60,000 nucleotides of DNA, taken from NCBI RefSeq assembly GCF_030272615.1, contig NC_081414.1, positions 3,909,501-3,969,500 on the forward strand, in the 5' to 3' direction. Below the pieces are notes generated by a model. It made no database searches. It was not told the DNA's origin and saw only the letters and a program-made list of their open reading frames with translations. Positions 43,221 to 56,354 of the stretch are shown piece by piece. Source of the stretch: Cryptomeria japonica. Taxonomy: Eukaryota > Streptophyta > Pinopsida > Cupressales > Cupressaceae. The translations under genes were made by a program, and so were the position numbers. The stretch's first letter is position 1. Every line of letters begins with the position of its first letter.

Positions 43221-46200
43221 TCGCAAGTATTATGGTTATGGTTAGCATTAGGGTTAAGGTTAGTGTTATGGTTAGAGTTAAGGTTTACATCATGGTTCAA
43301 GTTAGATTTATGATTAGGGTTAGGGTTACAATAATGGTTAGGGTCATCATCAACATTAGGGCTTGGTTTTGGTTTAGGATTATGGTTAGCTTTAAGGTTT
43401 AGGATTACAATTAGGATTATGGTTAGGGTTAGGGTTAAATTTATGGTTAGGATTACGATTTGGTTTATGGTTATATTTTGGATTAGGGTTAAGGTTCGTA
43501 TTATAGTCAGGGTTAAGGTTTATATTATGGTTAGGGTTATGATTAGGGTTAGGGATTAGGGTTAGGAATATGATAATAGTTAGGGTGTATATCATGGTTA
43601 GGGTTAGTATCAAGTTTTGGTTCTGGTATAGGATCATGGTTAGGGTTAGAATTATAATTAGGGTTAGGATTAGGGTTAGAGTTAGGGTTAAGATTGCAAT
43701 GGAAGATAGTATGCGATGATAGCTATAAGAGTTAGGGTTTGGGTTAGGATTAGGGTTGTTAGGGTTAGGGTCTAGGTTAAAGGGAGTTATAGTATTATCG
43801 ATAAAATAAGTTATAATTGGTTTTAGTTAACGATTAGAGTTATTATTGTAGGATAATGCTTTGGGTAAGGGTTCAAGCTCAATTAGAATTAGTTATTTAA
43901 TAAATCTTTTTATTAAAATAAATTATATTATAATATTATATATTACATGGAGATATATGAAATTTAATATATCTATTTAGATTATTTTTAATAATATATA
44001 TTTGTTGCAAGATCAAAGCAAATACTTAACTCTAAGATATATTAAACTTTATTTAACGACGAGTATTATGGTTATGGTTAGGATTAGGGTTAAGGTTAGT
44101 GTTATGGTCGAGGATAAGGTTTACATCATGGTTTGGGTTAGGTTTTATATCATGTTTAGGGTTTGGGTTTTGGTTACGGTTTAATATTAGGGTTAGATTT
44201 ATGGTTAGGGTCAAGGTTTAGTGTCAGGGTTACAATTATGTAACTTAGTGTTTACATCAAAGGTAGGGTTAAGGTAAGCATAATTACAGTTAGGGTTAGG
44301 GTTGGAATTATAACTGGGGGTATGGTTAGGATTAGGATTTGGTCTATGGTTATGTTTTGGATTAGAGTTAATGTTACCATTATGGTCAGGGTTAAGGCTT
44401 ATATCATGGTTAGGGCTATGATTTAGGGTTAGGGTTTGCTTTTGGTTTAGGATTATGGTTAGGGTTAGGGTTTTCTTTTGGTTTAGGATTATGGTTAGGG
44501 TTAGGTTTTAGTGTTAACCTTAAGTTTATGGTAAGGGTATAGTGTCAGGGTTACAATTACTTTAGGGTTTATATCAAAGTTAGGATTAGAATTAGGGTTA
44601 TGGTTCAATTACATTAAAGTTAGGGTTAAATTAGTATTCAAGTTCAATTAGGATAAGGGTTTGGGCTAGATTACGGTTAGGATTAGATTAGGATTAAGGT
44701 TCAATTTGGGTTAGGGTAAGGAATATGATTAGGGTTATTATTTTTGGTTATGGTTAGGTTTATTGTTTACATCATGGTTGGGGTTAAGGTTAGGTTTAGG
44801 ATTATGGTTAGGGTCATAGTTAGGATTATGGCCAAGGTTAGGGTTAGGCTTAAGGTTGGGGTTATGATTAACGTCATGGTTTAGGGTTATGATTTACATC
44901 ATGCTTAGGGTTAGGGTGAGGATTATGGTTGGGATTAGGATTTAAGATTAAGGTTAGGGTTAGGGATATGGTTTGGGTTAGAGTTTAAGGTTAGGATTAG
45001 GATTATGGATAGGATTTACTCTTAGGATTAGGGATAAGTTTCGAGTTAAGGTTAGGGTTAGGATTAGGATTAGGTTTCGGGTTAGGGCTAAGGATTATTG
45101 TTAGGGCTAAGGAATATTGTTTAATTCTCTATAGTTATAGTGAAGTTTAGGGTTATGTTATGGTTTGGTTTTAATTATGGTAAGATTAGGTTTAGGGTTA
45201 ATGTTAAGCTAAAATTAGGAATAGGGTTAAGATTGAAGGTAGGGTTTAATTCTAGGTTTCAATTATGGTTAGATTTGAGTTTGACTACATGATTAGGGTT
45301 TGATTATGGTTATAGTTAGGTTTTGGTTATGATTAGGGTTAGGGTTTGATTATAGTTAAGATTAGGGTTTAATTATGATTTGGGTTAGGGTTTGGTACAA
45401 TTATGGTTTGCTTATGGTTAGGATTTGATGATGGTTAGATTGGGGTTCAATTAGGTCTAGTTTATGGACATTGTCAAGGTTAGGGTTTAATTATGGCAAG
45501 GCTTAACATAAGAGTTCAATTAGGGTTATGATTCAATTACATTATGGTTTGGGTTAAATTAGGATTAAAGTTCAATTAGGGTAATGATTCAACTACATTA
45601 GGAGTAGGGTTAAATTAGGATTAAATTTTAATTAGGTTTAGGGTTTGGGCTAGAATTCAATTAGGATTAGAGTCCAATTAGGGTTATAATTTAGTTTAGG
45701 GTTATGGTTCAGTTGTTGTTAGATGAGGGTTGAAGTTGTAGGTGTTTTAAAATTATATGGGGTTATAGTTAAGTTTAGTGTTAGGTTAGGATTAGGTTTC
45801 AATTATGGTAAGATTAGGTTTAGGGTTAATGTTAACCTAAAATTAGGGTTAGGGTTAAGATTGGAGGTAGGGTTTAATTATAGGTGTTTATTACAGTTAG
45901 ATTTGAGTTTGATTATGGTTAGGATAAAGTTTTCGTTATGATTAGGGTTAGGGTTTGATTATGATTAGGTTTTGGTATAGTTATGATTTGGTTATGGTTA
46001 AGGGTAAATGATGATTAGATTGGGGTTGAATTAGGTCTCTATTACAAATATTATCAAGGTTAGGGTTTAATTATGGTAATATTTTTATTATAGTTAGGTT
46101 TGATATAATACTAAAATTTGTTTAGGGTTAGAATTAGGGTTATGATTCAAATACATTAGGCTTAGGGCTAAATTAGGATTGAAGGCTAATTAGGGTTAGG

Positions 46201-46565
46201 GTTTGGGCTAGACTTTAATTAAGGAACTACTATTGTAGGATGAATCTCGGGGTTATGGTTACGTTTCAAATATTGTTTGAGTTATAGTTTAATTAACATT
46301 ATGGTTTAAGCACAATTAGGGTTAAGGATTAATATTAGCTTAGGGTTGGGGTTCAATTAGAGAAAAATCTTAGTTAGGGTTTAATGGGTTATAGTTAATT
46401 ATAGTTAGGGTTCAATTGTAGTACGGTTTGATTGTGATAAGGGTTTAATTATAGTTAGGCTTAGGATTTGAGTCTAATTAGGGTTAGAATTTGGTTTATT
46501 ATTCAATTAAATTAGGGTTAGGGTTCAATTTGGTTTAGGGATAGGGTTCAATTTGGTGTACTGTT
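43221..46565 (+). repeat. Degenerate telomere-like array, 6-nt GGTTAN unit
   Basis: About 3.3 kb made mostly of GGTTAG, GGTTAT, GGTTAA and GGTTTA words, with stretches such as TTAGGGTTAGGGTTA. Most units are six bases (TTAGGG-like), though seven-base TTTAGGG units typical of plants also occur. Larger duplications are layered on it. A ~160-bp non-telomeric block at 43081-43250 recurs at 43925-44090, and 45130-45330 resembles 45740-45960. Open frames (Asn-Pro, Leu-Thr repeats) are artefacts. This is an interstitial array, not a chromosome end, because unique DNA lies on both sides. Confidence 0.85.
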
Positions 46566-49500
46566 AGAGTTAAGACTTTTAGATTTTTTTTTTACATGTT
46601 ATAAAATATTTTCTATTTGTAAAATTGAACCTATTTTCATTTACTTCTAAAAAATTCTTTAGTGAAAAGATTATGTATTTTCTTAAGTAAAAGAATATAA
46701 TACTTTAGTATATAAATAAATTATTATATATTATATAAAATAAAACAAAATAATGTTTAAGAAAATTATATTAATTTTAAATTTAATAATTTTAGTTAAA
46801 TAAAATAACTATATTATACATATTAAAAAATTCTGGATTAGTATAGATATCTAAAACACTTCTATATAATATATAAGAGCATCCTTCAAATGGATGTCTT
46901 TAATAAATTTATATTAATTTTATTATCTTTTATGTTCCACTTTCACCTTTTTTTATTTTGATAAAAAAATTAAAATCATTTGTATTTATGATTAAAATCT
47001 AATCATTTCATGTCACAGGTGTACTATGAGATATGGTTGTTTTATTGCTTGCATTGTTGGCTAAATACATGGTCTAGAATTTTGTTAAGGATAAGCATTT
47101 TTTTTTTAGATTTTTCTTCATCCCATCTTTTTCAAACTTTTTAATGTTTTTTTGTTATTTTCTATTGAGTTAAGAGCTATTTAATTTATCTACATTATTT
47201 ACTTATTATTTATTCATTATTTGATTTGTTTTCATATAATTATCTAAAAATAATTCATTATTTTTCACCCATATCCATGATAATAGGGATAATAGATATA
47301 GAAACTTGGTTGTAAAGCATGGTTCATAGATGAAAATAGCAATTTAAAACCATTGTTTATGTTCTTTTAAGGAAACAACTCTTTGAAAGAAGAAAGTTTC
47401 ATTTTTATTTGTAGTGTATTAAAGAGACTATGGGATTTTGATTCAAAATGGAAATTGATAAACACACATCCATTACAAACATTCCTAAATCAATAAGCAT
47501 AGTAGAAAAACATTCTTAAATTGAGTCCAACATCTAAGATAGCTACAAACTTGTCTTGGAGACATTCTATCTATTATATTGAGGTTTTTTCCTTATTATT
47601 ATATTATTTGGGCATTCTTTATATGTAGATTTTTGGAAAAAAAAATGTTACTATATTGATATTTGAAAATATAGAAAGATATTTGTCACAATCTTAATTT
47701 ATTTTAAGTGGTTAAATTATAGAAACTTTAAAAATAAAACTTATTTTAAATTTTATGGAAAATGTTGTATTCTAGCTTATCAATTAATATCCAAATTGAT
47801 TATCAATTAAGATCTTTGCTATTGATTATCAAAGAAACAATAGTTTAGAAAATCTATTGAAAAATAATGTTTTTAATAAAAATACTCCTATTCTGACCTG
47901 GGATCATCCAACCTCATTCATTCCAAATAGTAACTATCATTCACCCTAAACTATATATAAATCTCTTGCAGGTATCAGGCAACCAATCTTTCCTATAAGC
48001 TTCTACGCATGAGAATTCTTTACAAACCGAAATATTAGAGAACAAAAAATGTTTTATTGTAGGCATTCTTACTTTTAGATGAAATCTCTCTGCTCGAATC
48101 TGTGCAGACAAATATTGTGATTTCTGCATGCGATTCCATGAATGGCAAGGCATACTCCCAGATTGCTTAGTCATGATATCAGAATGCTTTTGGTGCTCTT
48201 AAATAGGCAAATCTAAATTACTCTAAAACTTCCATCTGTTACAATCATCAGCTATTCTCAACTTGCATATGTCTCCACTGTTTGTAATTGATATGCATTT
48301 GCAATTCCCCCCAAAAAATACAAAGAAAAAATGCAAAATGAAGGATAATATCCCAAATTCAGGAGAATATATTTACTTGAAAGCTTGCTAAATCTAAATC
48401 CCATCAACTCAAAAGATGCAAATTTATTTCCTCTATTGGCAATTTGAGCTTATGGTGCTTCAGAATATTGCATGAAACTATATAAATAAAACAAATAATA
48501 AATGAATCCATTCAAAAGAACAACAAAAGTACATTAATTCACAAATCCATTAAATTGTGTTTCCTTTCTTATGATAAGAACAAATTTGAAGCATTTGTAA
48601 GACATAATCACAAACTGGAAAAGTAAAAGATGTAATTTTGACATAATCACAAACTCGAAATGCCTAAGCTAAGAGAATTCATCATAAATCAAGACAATAT
48701 TTGGTGAAGAATTCAAGGTCAAGCTTACTATTTTTCTCAAGAAGTTAGCAGAATCTTTTGCCCAGAGCGCTCCAATGACGGGGATTGGAACTGTGATTTC
48801 AGGTCCAAAATAAATGCGATTGTGACTTGAAATGAAAGCTAGAATTTCTTGCAAATAGATGATAGCAAGATGGAATGGTTGGTCTTCCACGATAGTAACA
48901 CAACAATATAATTAAAATATAATTTCAGCTTTTATAACGATAGACAATTCGCATTTCATAAGATGTCAGTTACTTTGGTTTCTTTTTCCGTTTTCTTTAG
49001 TGTATACACGGATGCCTTCACTCCCCCCTGCTGCGACTGTAGGAACGCCTCTCGGCGTAATAACATGTTTACTTTGAAATTACAAATTGACCCAGGGATT
49101 TCACCCCAAAGTGTGCTCTGAATTTACAAAATTCTTGGTGCAGGCAATGCCCTTACAAGCCTCCCTTGTATCACACCTATTACTAATGTAAACACAGCCT
49201 AACACTTCTTTATTTTGTTGGGTATTTAGATTTTCTCAAAACCTCTCATAATTTGGTTTTTTAAGGAGTGAGCCTACTTTTTCTTTTTCCACACAACACC
49301 AAAAAGAAACTTGTACAACAATTCAAGTCCCAAAATCAAAAAATAAGTTCTCTCAAAATTGGATGCAATGTTTACAAAGTTGCTTCATAGTTTACAAACA
49401 ATCAATTTGATTCACAGTTCAACAACACTGGAAAAAGTTGCTTAGCAATTGAGGAGTCTTTTGATTGATCCTCTTTTTTCCAAAGGCTGGTGGTTATCAA

Positions 49501-49782
49501 CTAATTCAATTGAAGCTACAATTTAAGAAAACTGCACTCTAGCCAGATTCAATAGCTGTATTTTTTTTGTGGAATGCAATGGCCTAGTAAGTTACCAGAT
49601 CCTGAATGACCCAAAATTTTCAGACATGAATCAATCAGATCCATTCAAACATTTTTTTTATTAGTTTTCTTTTTTTCAATGCAAAAATTAGTTTTTCTGC
49701 AAACCTACATCCTACCTACTTCCCAATCCTACCTACTTCCCTTTCTATTGAGCTCGTCAAGTAAATTTAGCATTTGTTCATG
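46566..49782. other. AT-rich spacer, no gene recognised
   Basis: Minus-strand frames at 47941-48174 and 48669-48890 have protein-like composition but no recognisable domain. They could be exons or relics of one gene together with 49979-50205, but nothing links them firmly. No repeats of note. Confidence 0.5.
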
Positions 49783-49978
49783 TTAATTATTTTTATATAC
49801 ATGTATACCTTTTGTCTGAATTGGATTTCCAAAATTTCTAGGCAATTCCATAATTTTGGATTTTTTTCGCTTCCTATATAAATACAAATTTCCAAGCCTG
49901 GTAACTATGCCAACACATGTCAAAAAAAACCTTAAAGTTGGAACCGAACAATTTCTAACCTGTCCAAGAACTGTCCAA

Positions 49979-50205
49979 GGTTCTTCATTTGGTACAATAC
50001 AGACTCGCATATACTCCACATCATTTATTATGTTATCTGCACGAAAATGTTGCAGATAATCCGCCTGCTGTTTTGCAGAAGAAAGCTGGGAAAGTGAAGA
50101 CACAGTTAGAGGTGTTGACAAGGCTGTTCCCTGCTGCCACCATAGAAATACAATCATGTCATTCACAAAATAGACATCGGCTTCAAGCCCTCCAAACACT
50201 TCCAT
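49979..50205 (-). other. Possible exon of an unknown gene
   Basis: On the minus strand an ATG at 50205 opens MEVFGGLEADVYFVNDM, and about 75 codons with balanced amino-acid use lead to EEPWTVLGQ. There the DNA reads CAG followed by GTTAGAAAT, a fair splice-donor context. The open frame continues to 49783 through a T-rich, less protein-like stretch, which fits intron. I recognise no family and find no convincing partner exon, so this is only a candidate. Confidence 0.25.
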
Positions 50206-50247
50206 TCAAAAAATCTTGAAGCAAGACATCTCTCTACCGTGCCTGAT

Positions 50248-50405
50248 CTAATAGAATCACACGGTATTCAAACTGCTAATGAAGATTTTTTTTTTTTGAA
50301 GTTTTGAGGGATTTTTAATCCTACACTAATAGAATCACACGGTATTCAAACTGCTAATGAAGATTTTTTTTTTTTTTGAAGTTTTGAGGGATTTTTAATC
50401 CTACA
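50248..50405. repeat. Two tandem copies of a 78-80-bp unit
   Basis: 50248-50325 and 50326-50405 are the same sequence (CTAATAGAATCACACGGTAT... ending TTTTTAATCCTACA). They differ in the length of the internal T-run. The near identity indicates a recent duplication. Confidence 0.9.
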
Positions 50406-52748
50406 ACTTACATCTCTTCAGTTTCACCTTTTTTTTTTTTCTCTCACGCAAACTGGTTTTATTCAGATAGATAGATAGGTACATCGCTATTGACAGAAGG
50501 GCGGAGTAATTCATCTATTGCATGCCAAAATTTCATCACCCAGAACTCTGAATATTTCTCATCCTAACAGACGGTTGAAAGGATTTTGTTCAGAGTTTGA
50601 AACGAGATTTTTCCAAATTGAAGCAGCAGGAACTGAAAAATGCAGTATTAAAATCATATTTGAAAGAGCCTTGTAACCTAAATCACAGCATTGAGTCCAT
50701 AGGCTAATATGATCAAACTTGATAGCAAATTCTGAGTAACATCCTTTTTGGGTGTGCAATTTGCAGACATTTTCATGTCTTCTTCTTCATCTACGCTCCA
50801 GGTATAATACCCATTATTGTCATTACATAGATTGGGGTAGTAATATACCACAACATTCTGCGCAAAATGTGAAAGCATTTACCAGGCACGTCAACTATCC
50901 TAGAACATGCAACGCACCACAAGTATAACACACGTGCCATGCCTTCAACCAAAGGCACAAAAAAAAATGGTTTATGCAATGCATATGAGGAGAACTTTTT
51001 ATTTACAAATTCATTTCCTTCAATTTTTTTTATATATTAATAATTTTTTACATCTAAAACAATATTGTATGAAGATCAATAGTACAATTTATCATAAGAT
51101 AATAGATAACACAATAATATTATAATTTAATATTTTCTATTAAGAAATTTAAATTATTTTATAAATATAAAAATACATAAATATAAAAACTATTTGATTT
51201 GCTAAACCTCATAGTAATAGGTATGCTCACACTAAGTAGCCCTAATATGAATTTTCTCTTAAAGGATGTGATTTTCATTGTAGAGAAATATTGGTAATAT
51301 TGATTGTCTTGTTAGTATTAGATCTTCTTTCAAGGCCTTCAGGTTATAATAATATTCTTAGCCTTATTTGTTACGTTAACTGAAATTCTATTTTATTTGT
51401 GAATCTATCTTCTTTTTTGAATCTAAACAGATTAGCAAATCACATATAATACATATTTTGTAAGCGGGAGTAATTAGGGTAAATTATTTCAATTCAAGCA
51501 CAACTTTATTTTTAGTAATTTACCGAGTAAGTTATATTTCTATAACTACAGTAGGGATATAAATTTCTATTGCAAAAGATTTGTTTTCACCTTGGGTGGG
51601 GTCATCTTTGTTATAAATCAAGTTTAAATAGCTTTTAATATTATAATATTCTTTATTTGTAATTACTAAAAAATTAAATCAAAACAAGTTACATATTAAT
51701 TAGATTTCTAATTATAAATTAATATTGTTGAAATTAACTTTTTATTAAATTTGTCAACTTTGCTTTTATTTGTCATTTTTAATATAAAGGTTGAAATATT
51801 ATACTATCAATATGTGATTGCATATTTGTTTTAAGACAACAATAATATATTTTGTATACCAGTTTTTTTTTTATTTTAAATAATTTTATTTATATATTTA
51901 GTAACAGATTTATAATTTGAATATATTAAGCATTAGTTTTGATAAATTAAAAAATTATTTTTAGAAATCAATAATTTTAATAAGAAATCTTATTGTTGTA
52001 TAAAATTCAATTTTTTTTAATGTTAATACTAATATATAAAAGATTCAATTATTCAAGGATTTCATATAAAAATATTCCACATCAATTGGCAATATTGAAG
52101 GTATGTCAAATACTTACACAAAATAGTATTTGTTTTGCAAGTTAAATGTTTTTATGCAAATTTATTACATTCTCAAATTTTTGTTCATTTGCATGCCATT
52201 GTCATACATATGACATATTGTTCGTTTTCTATTTGCATTCCATTGTTAGTCATAGAAAATTTTAATTGTTACATGGTTTAACATAATAGTCTTCTTCCTA
52301 AAACATAGAGGCAAATTGTGTATTATGATCTAGGATTTTAAGGAAATATTGTTTTCTCCATTTTTTGTTATATAAAGAAAGTTGTCTCGATTGTATTTAG
52401 AAGTACTTTTTTAGCTAACCATAAATGATTAAGAATATCTATATACACAAACATATCTTTCTAGAAGGATATTTACATACTTTACCATAGCATCAAAAAT
52501 AAAGAAACCGTTCACCATTAGTGTACTTATAAGCATGTCGTCAAGTAAGTTTGGGCTCAGCTTTACAAGAACTTTGAAATTCTCCATGACAATCTGCAAT
52601 TTATTTGCATTGCAGGTAACGAACTTTGTAGCTAACAAACTTGGTAAGTAGACAATAAATTTAAGTGCAGTATATAGTGTTCACTACACATAGTGCCCAA
52701 AATCTGGAATTGAACAATTGCAATTAATTCTAACTTCACAATTTTAAA
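50406..52748. other. AT-rich spacer before the Helentron-like element
   Basis: Short minus-strand frames at 50559-50979 have no family that I recognise. 51100-52100 is extremely AT-rich. The 5' end of the rolling-circle element must lie in its right part, but no terminus is identifiable by eye. Confidence 0.5.
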
Positions 52749-53491
52749 ATGGAAAGCTCTGAGCAAAAGGAAAATCAACCAAAGTTAGAAGTCATACAAG
52801 TCAAAACATCTCAACGTATGATGGGTGCTAATACTTGTGACATTGACAAAGTGTTAAAACACAATGGCCTATGTCGAATTACGAATTTCAAATACAACAG
52901 TGGCGATTGCTTATTCGATTATCTAGAGTTCCTATTACAAAATCGATTCACCTCCATAGAATTGCGAAATGGTGTAATTGACCATTTCTTAACTGCCTTG
53001 CAAGATGCGAAGCAGAAGCAATCAAGTCATACAACGATGATATCAACCCCGAAAGTTTGTACGAAATGCACCATATTCGAGATAGAAACACTTATCTACA
53101 ACGCATGTGATTGTCTGCAATGACAACCACAAACAACAAAGAAACAAGACTATGGGGAGATATTTTTTGCATCCATTGGATCTCAAACTGGCTCAATATA
53201 CAAATATGTGTTTGGTCAAAAACAACAGGAAAAAAGTACTTGCATTTCAAAGAATTGTCAAACACAAAATGTTATTCTTTACTCTTTCATGACACAAATC
53301 CACTTTCAGGGCATTTCGAGCCACTCTTAGAAATAGGAAATGAAAATACCAAATACACACAAAAGCTAACACTGCGCACATTAAAAAGAACACTCAGAGA
53401 TAAGATTATGCCTTCGTGTTCTGCACAAAAACAATTGGAACAAGTCCTAGCTATTAGTAATCAGTTAGGGCAAGATATTGAACCTCAATAA
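52749..53491 (+). pseudogene. OTU-like cysteine protease domain
   Basis: The first frame (MESSEQKENQPKLEV...) contains NSGDCLFDYLEFLLQNRFTS and ELRNGVIDHF. This is the OTU pattern D-G-x-C-L-F followed by LR..V, with the nucleophile Cys present. A frameshift near 53003 is followed by ETRLWGDIFCIHWISNWLNI and, near 53310, GHFEPLL, which supplies the catalytic His. OTU enzymes cleave ubiquitin-type linkages, and in rolling-circle elements the role is not established. The frame ends ...GQDIEPQ at 53491. Recognition is by motif order only. Confidence 0.7.
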
Positions 53492-53497
53492 AGCAAA

Positions 53498-54842
53498 ATG
53501 GGTAATATGACAATAAGTACAAGAACAAAATCAACCAATACAAACTCCTCAACAATCACACTTCGTCAACTAAAAAAACAAATTAGAAGTGAAAAGCTTA
53601 TAGATATTGAAGCTGCCAAAGATTACAATATCCTAAAACCAATAGCCATCAACCCATCATTTCAACGAAAAACTAATAAAAGGACTAGTTCACTGTCACC
53701 AGTAGGAATTTTTAAAGAAAGAATACAAGATACTCCTAAGTATACTTGTTCAATTTGCCTAATGTTACACTTTAAAAAAGACACTAGGGTATTTAAAGAC
53801 AAAGAAAAGAACACTTATCAAACTCTATTGCAATTTGATGGTTCTACAATAGGAAATACAATATGTCGAATTTGTAACAATGCATTACAACAACAAATGC
53901 TGCCAAAATATTCAACACCATACAATATTCGCACTAATAAACCATTGTGACATGTACAACATCTATCCCAACTAGAAGAACGATTGGTCTCACTAAGAAT
54001 TGCATTTGCACAAATTTGAGAACTAGGCCATAGAAGACCACAACTAGGCTTTACCAACTCAATAATTAATGTCCCATCAAATATGGACATAATACAAACA
54101 ACACTACCACAATCTATTGATAGCACAACAACAATTGCAGTATCGCTAAGAGGTGCTTGGAGTACAAAAACGCATTCCAAAAAGGAATGGTGCGCCCAAA
54201 CCTTATAATGCAAGCTTTGTTGCAACTATCAAGCACACCGCTTTAAAAATTACAAAATGTGCAAATCAAGCAAGATTGGCAAGCCATCCTACAACACAAT
54301 TCAAATAACCAAGAAACAATAGAAATAAATAATAGTGATACAGACACAGATAGTGACACGGAAGAAGAACAACCATCAAAAACTCTGATACACGGATTCA
54401 CTGAATCTAGGTGCATACATCAAATGCAGGATAAAATACTAGAAATTGCACCTGCACAAGACAATTGTCCCATAGGCATTTTCCAAGACAAATATGCTGA
54501 AGAAATGAACTTCCCAACACTTTTTTTTGGCAGCGCGTGTGACGATGACATTACGAAAAGGTTTACATACCAAAAGATTGCACAATGGGAACTCTTAAGC
54601 TCACAAAGACAATTTGCATATCACACAACTAACCTGTTTTTCAAAACTGTCAAAGTCCTTATACAACAAGTCATCTCAACAATGTGGGTAAGAATATAGA
54701 AAGGGCAACTTAAAGGCAAAAAACTAATTGCAAAAGATGTTAAAGAAAAGCCAAACCTAGAAAGAATACTAAAATCAAATATTGGTTACATTGACTTTAA
54801 AAGAATTAGAATTTCTCCAGATTACACACATTAGCTAAAAAA
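53498..54842 (+). pseudogene. Helitron N-terminal cysteine-rich region
   Basis: A basic segment (LRQLKKQIRSEKL) is followed by YTCSICLMLHFKKD and ICRICNNALQQQMLPKYS, two CX2C pairs typical of the domain preceding Helitron Rep. After a TGA and a frame change comes LEERLVSLRIAFAQI, the signature of the same domain, then NVPSNMDIIQTTLPQSID. An Asp/Glu-rich stretch (DTDTDSDTEEEQ) leads to CPIGIFQDKYAEEMNFPTLF and RFTYQKIAQWELLSS, then a conserved Helitron linker toward the Rep start at about 54843. Stops occur near 53948, 54017 and 54700. Confidence 0.8.
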
Positions 54843-56342
54843 AAATGTCTTTACAATGATCCGACAGCTAGGGCCACCAACTTTTTTCCTCACATTCACT
54901 AGCGCGGAGCTGGGAACCCTTGATGGCAACTCTTCAACAACTGCATGATTTACACTACTCAAAAGTAGATGAACAAAGAGACATTACTCAAATTGGAACT
55001 ATAAATTCCAACTTATTAAAAAAGATCCAGTGACATGTGCACGATACTATAGGCATAGGATATATGCAATGAAAAAACTAATACTCTCTGATAATAGTTT
55101 CTTTGGAGACATCACTGACTACTTCTCAGTAACTGAATTTCAAAATCGAGGAAATGAACATGACCATTTCCTCATATGGACCAAAGATGCACCCATCTAC
55201 GAGAAAGCCACAACTAAAGATATAGTGCAGTTTGTTGATAAGTACATTACTTGTAGCACAAAACATTTAGACAATGCACTAGCAAGTTTACATAAGCACA
55301 TTGCAAATAGAAAATTATGATGTCTCTTGCACCGTGCAAGACTTCTTAGATGAAATCCAAATAACTGAGGATGAATACATCCTAACACTAAGGTCAACAA
55401 TCCAGAGGCCAACGTTAGTACTACAAAGAAAGCCCTCACAAATATGGAACAATAGTTTTGCCAAACAAATGCCCTTGCTATGGAACACAAATACAGATGC
55501 ACAATTCATACTAAATGCATATGCAACAACAATGTATTGGAGTTCCTACATTGCAAAAGTCGACAAGTCAATGACACAAGCATTCAATAAAATACGTCAA
55601 GAGCATCAACATGAAAACATAGATGCAATACAAATGATAAGGAAACTTGGCAATGCACTACTAAACTATAGCAAATGTCATCACAACAAGCTGCCCACAT
55701 TGTCCTCTCCCTCCCATTGAATAAAAGCTCACGCAAATGCATATTCATTGACACAAGGCCCAATGACGAAAGGACATTTATACTAAAACCTCCTAAACAA
55801 TTAATAAAAGAAGTAGATGACTCTGAAGATATTATTTGCGACCACCCATAATCGCTGCTATTTGCCTTGCTGAATTTGTTGCTACCTATAACAAAGATGG
55901 CACCAAGATCAAGCAAAAAGCAAAACCAAACATAATAAGGTTTATAAATTACAACAAGCATATTGACATAGAAAACTATTTTAGAGAGCAACTAGTTCTA
56001 TATGTACCATTTACCCTCAATGAAACTACCCTAAAAGATAATTTCCTCTTATGGAAAAGTGCATACACACACCATGAGAAAACAATACTAACAAACCGTG
56101 CAAAATTTACATTTACTATTAACCCTGCATGGGGTGACATTGACAAAGCCATCGATGAGCTCAATATTGAAAATCCTAACGATGTTAACGATGTCCATGT
56201 ACCAAACAAATTCAACGAAGAAGAGCTATACGACATAGGACCTGGTATCAACAAAAAAAGCCTCAAAACTATAGATGCAGTTGTCCATGGTGCATTTGAA
56301 ATTGCAAAGCACACACAAATCATTGATAACAATGAATACTAA
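54843..56342 (+). pseudogene. Helitron Rep (HUH, two-tyrosine) domain
   Basis: Motif 1 FFLTFTSAEL (about 54884) and DPVTCARYYRHRIYAMKKLI precede the HUH motif in EFQNRGNEHDHFLIW (about 55151-55171), where both His of H-x-H are present. Following a disrupted segment near 55320, FAKQMPLLWNTNTDAQF and YWSSYIAKVDKS supply the Y-x3-Y pair that marks Helitron Rep (55532-55558). 55836-56342 is the Rep-helicase connector (CLAEFVATYN, IIRFINYNKHIDIENYFREQL). Rep would nick and join DNA for rolling-circle transposition. Frameshifts near 55320 and 55730 and several stops inactivate it. Confidence 0.85.
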
Positions 56343-56354
56343 AAATTAAGACAA

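Noticed and set aside
43392-45941. Open frames within the GGTTAN array
   Set aside because: Products are Asn-Pro or Val-Arg-Leu repeats set by the hexamer; not genes.
43221-46565. A true chromosome end
   Set aside because: Unique and transposon sequence continues on both sides and the repeats are heavily degenerate.
50248-50405. CRISPR-like direct repeats
   Set aside because: Two adjoining copies without spacers in a plant genome; a simple tandem duplication. The 40019-40081 triplicate is rejected for the same reason.
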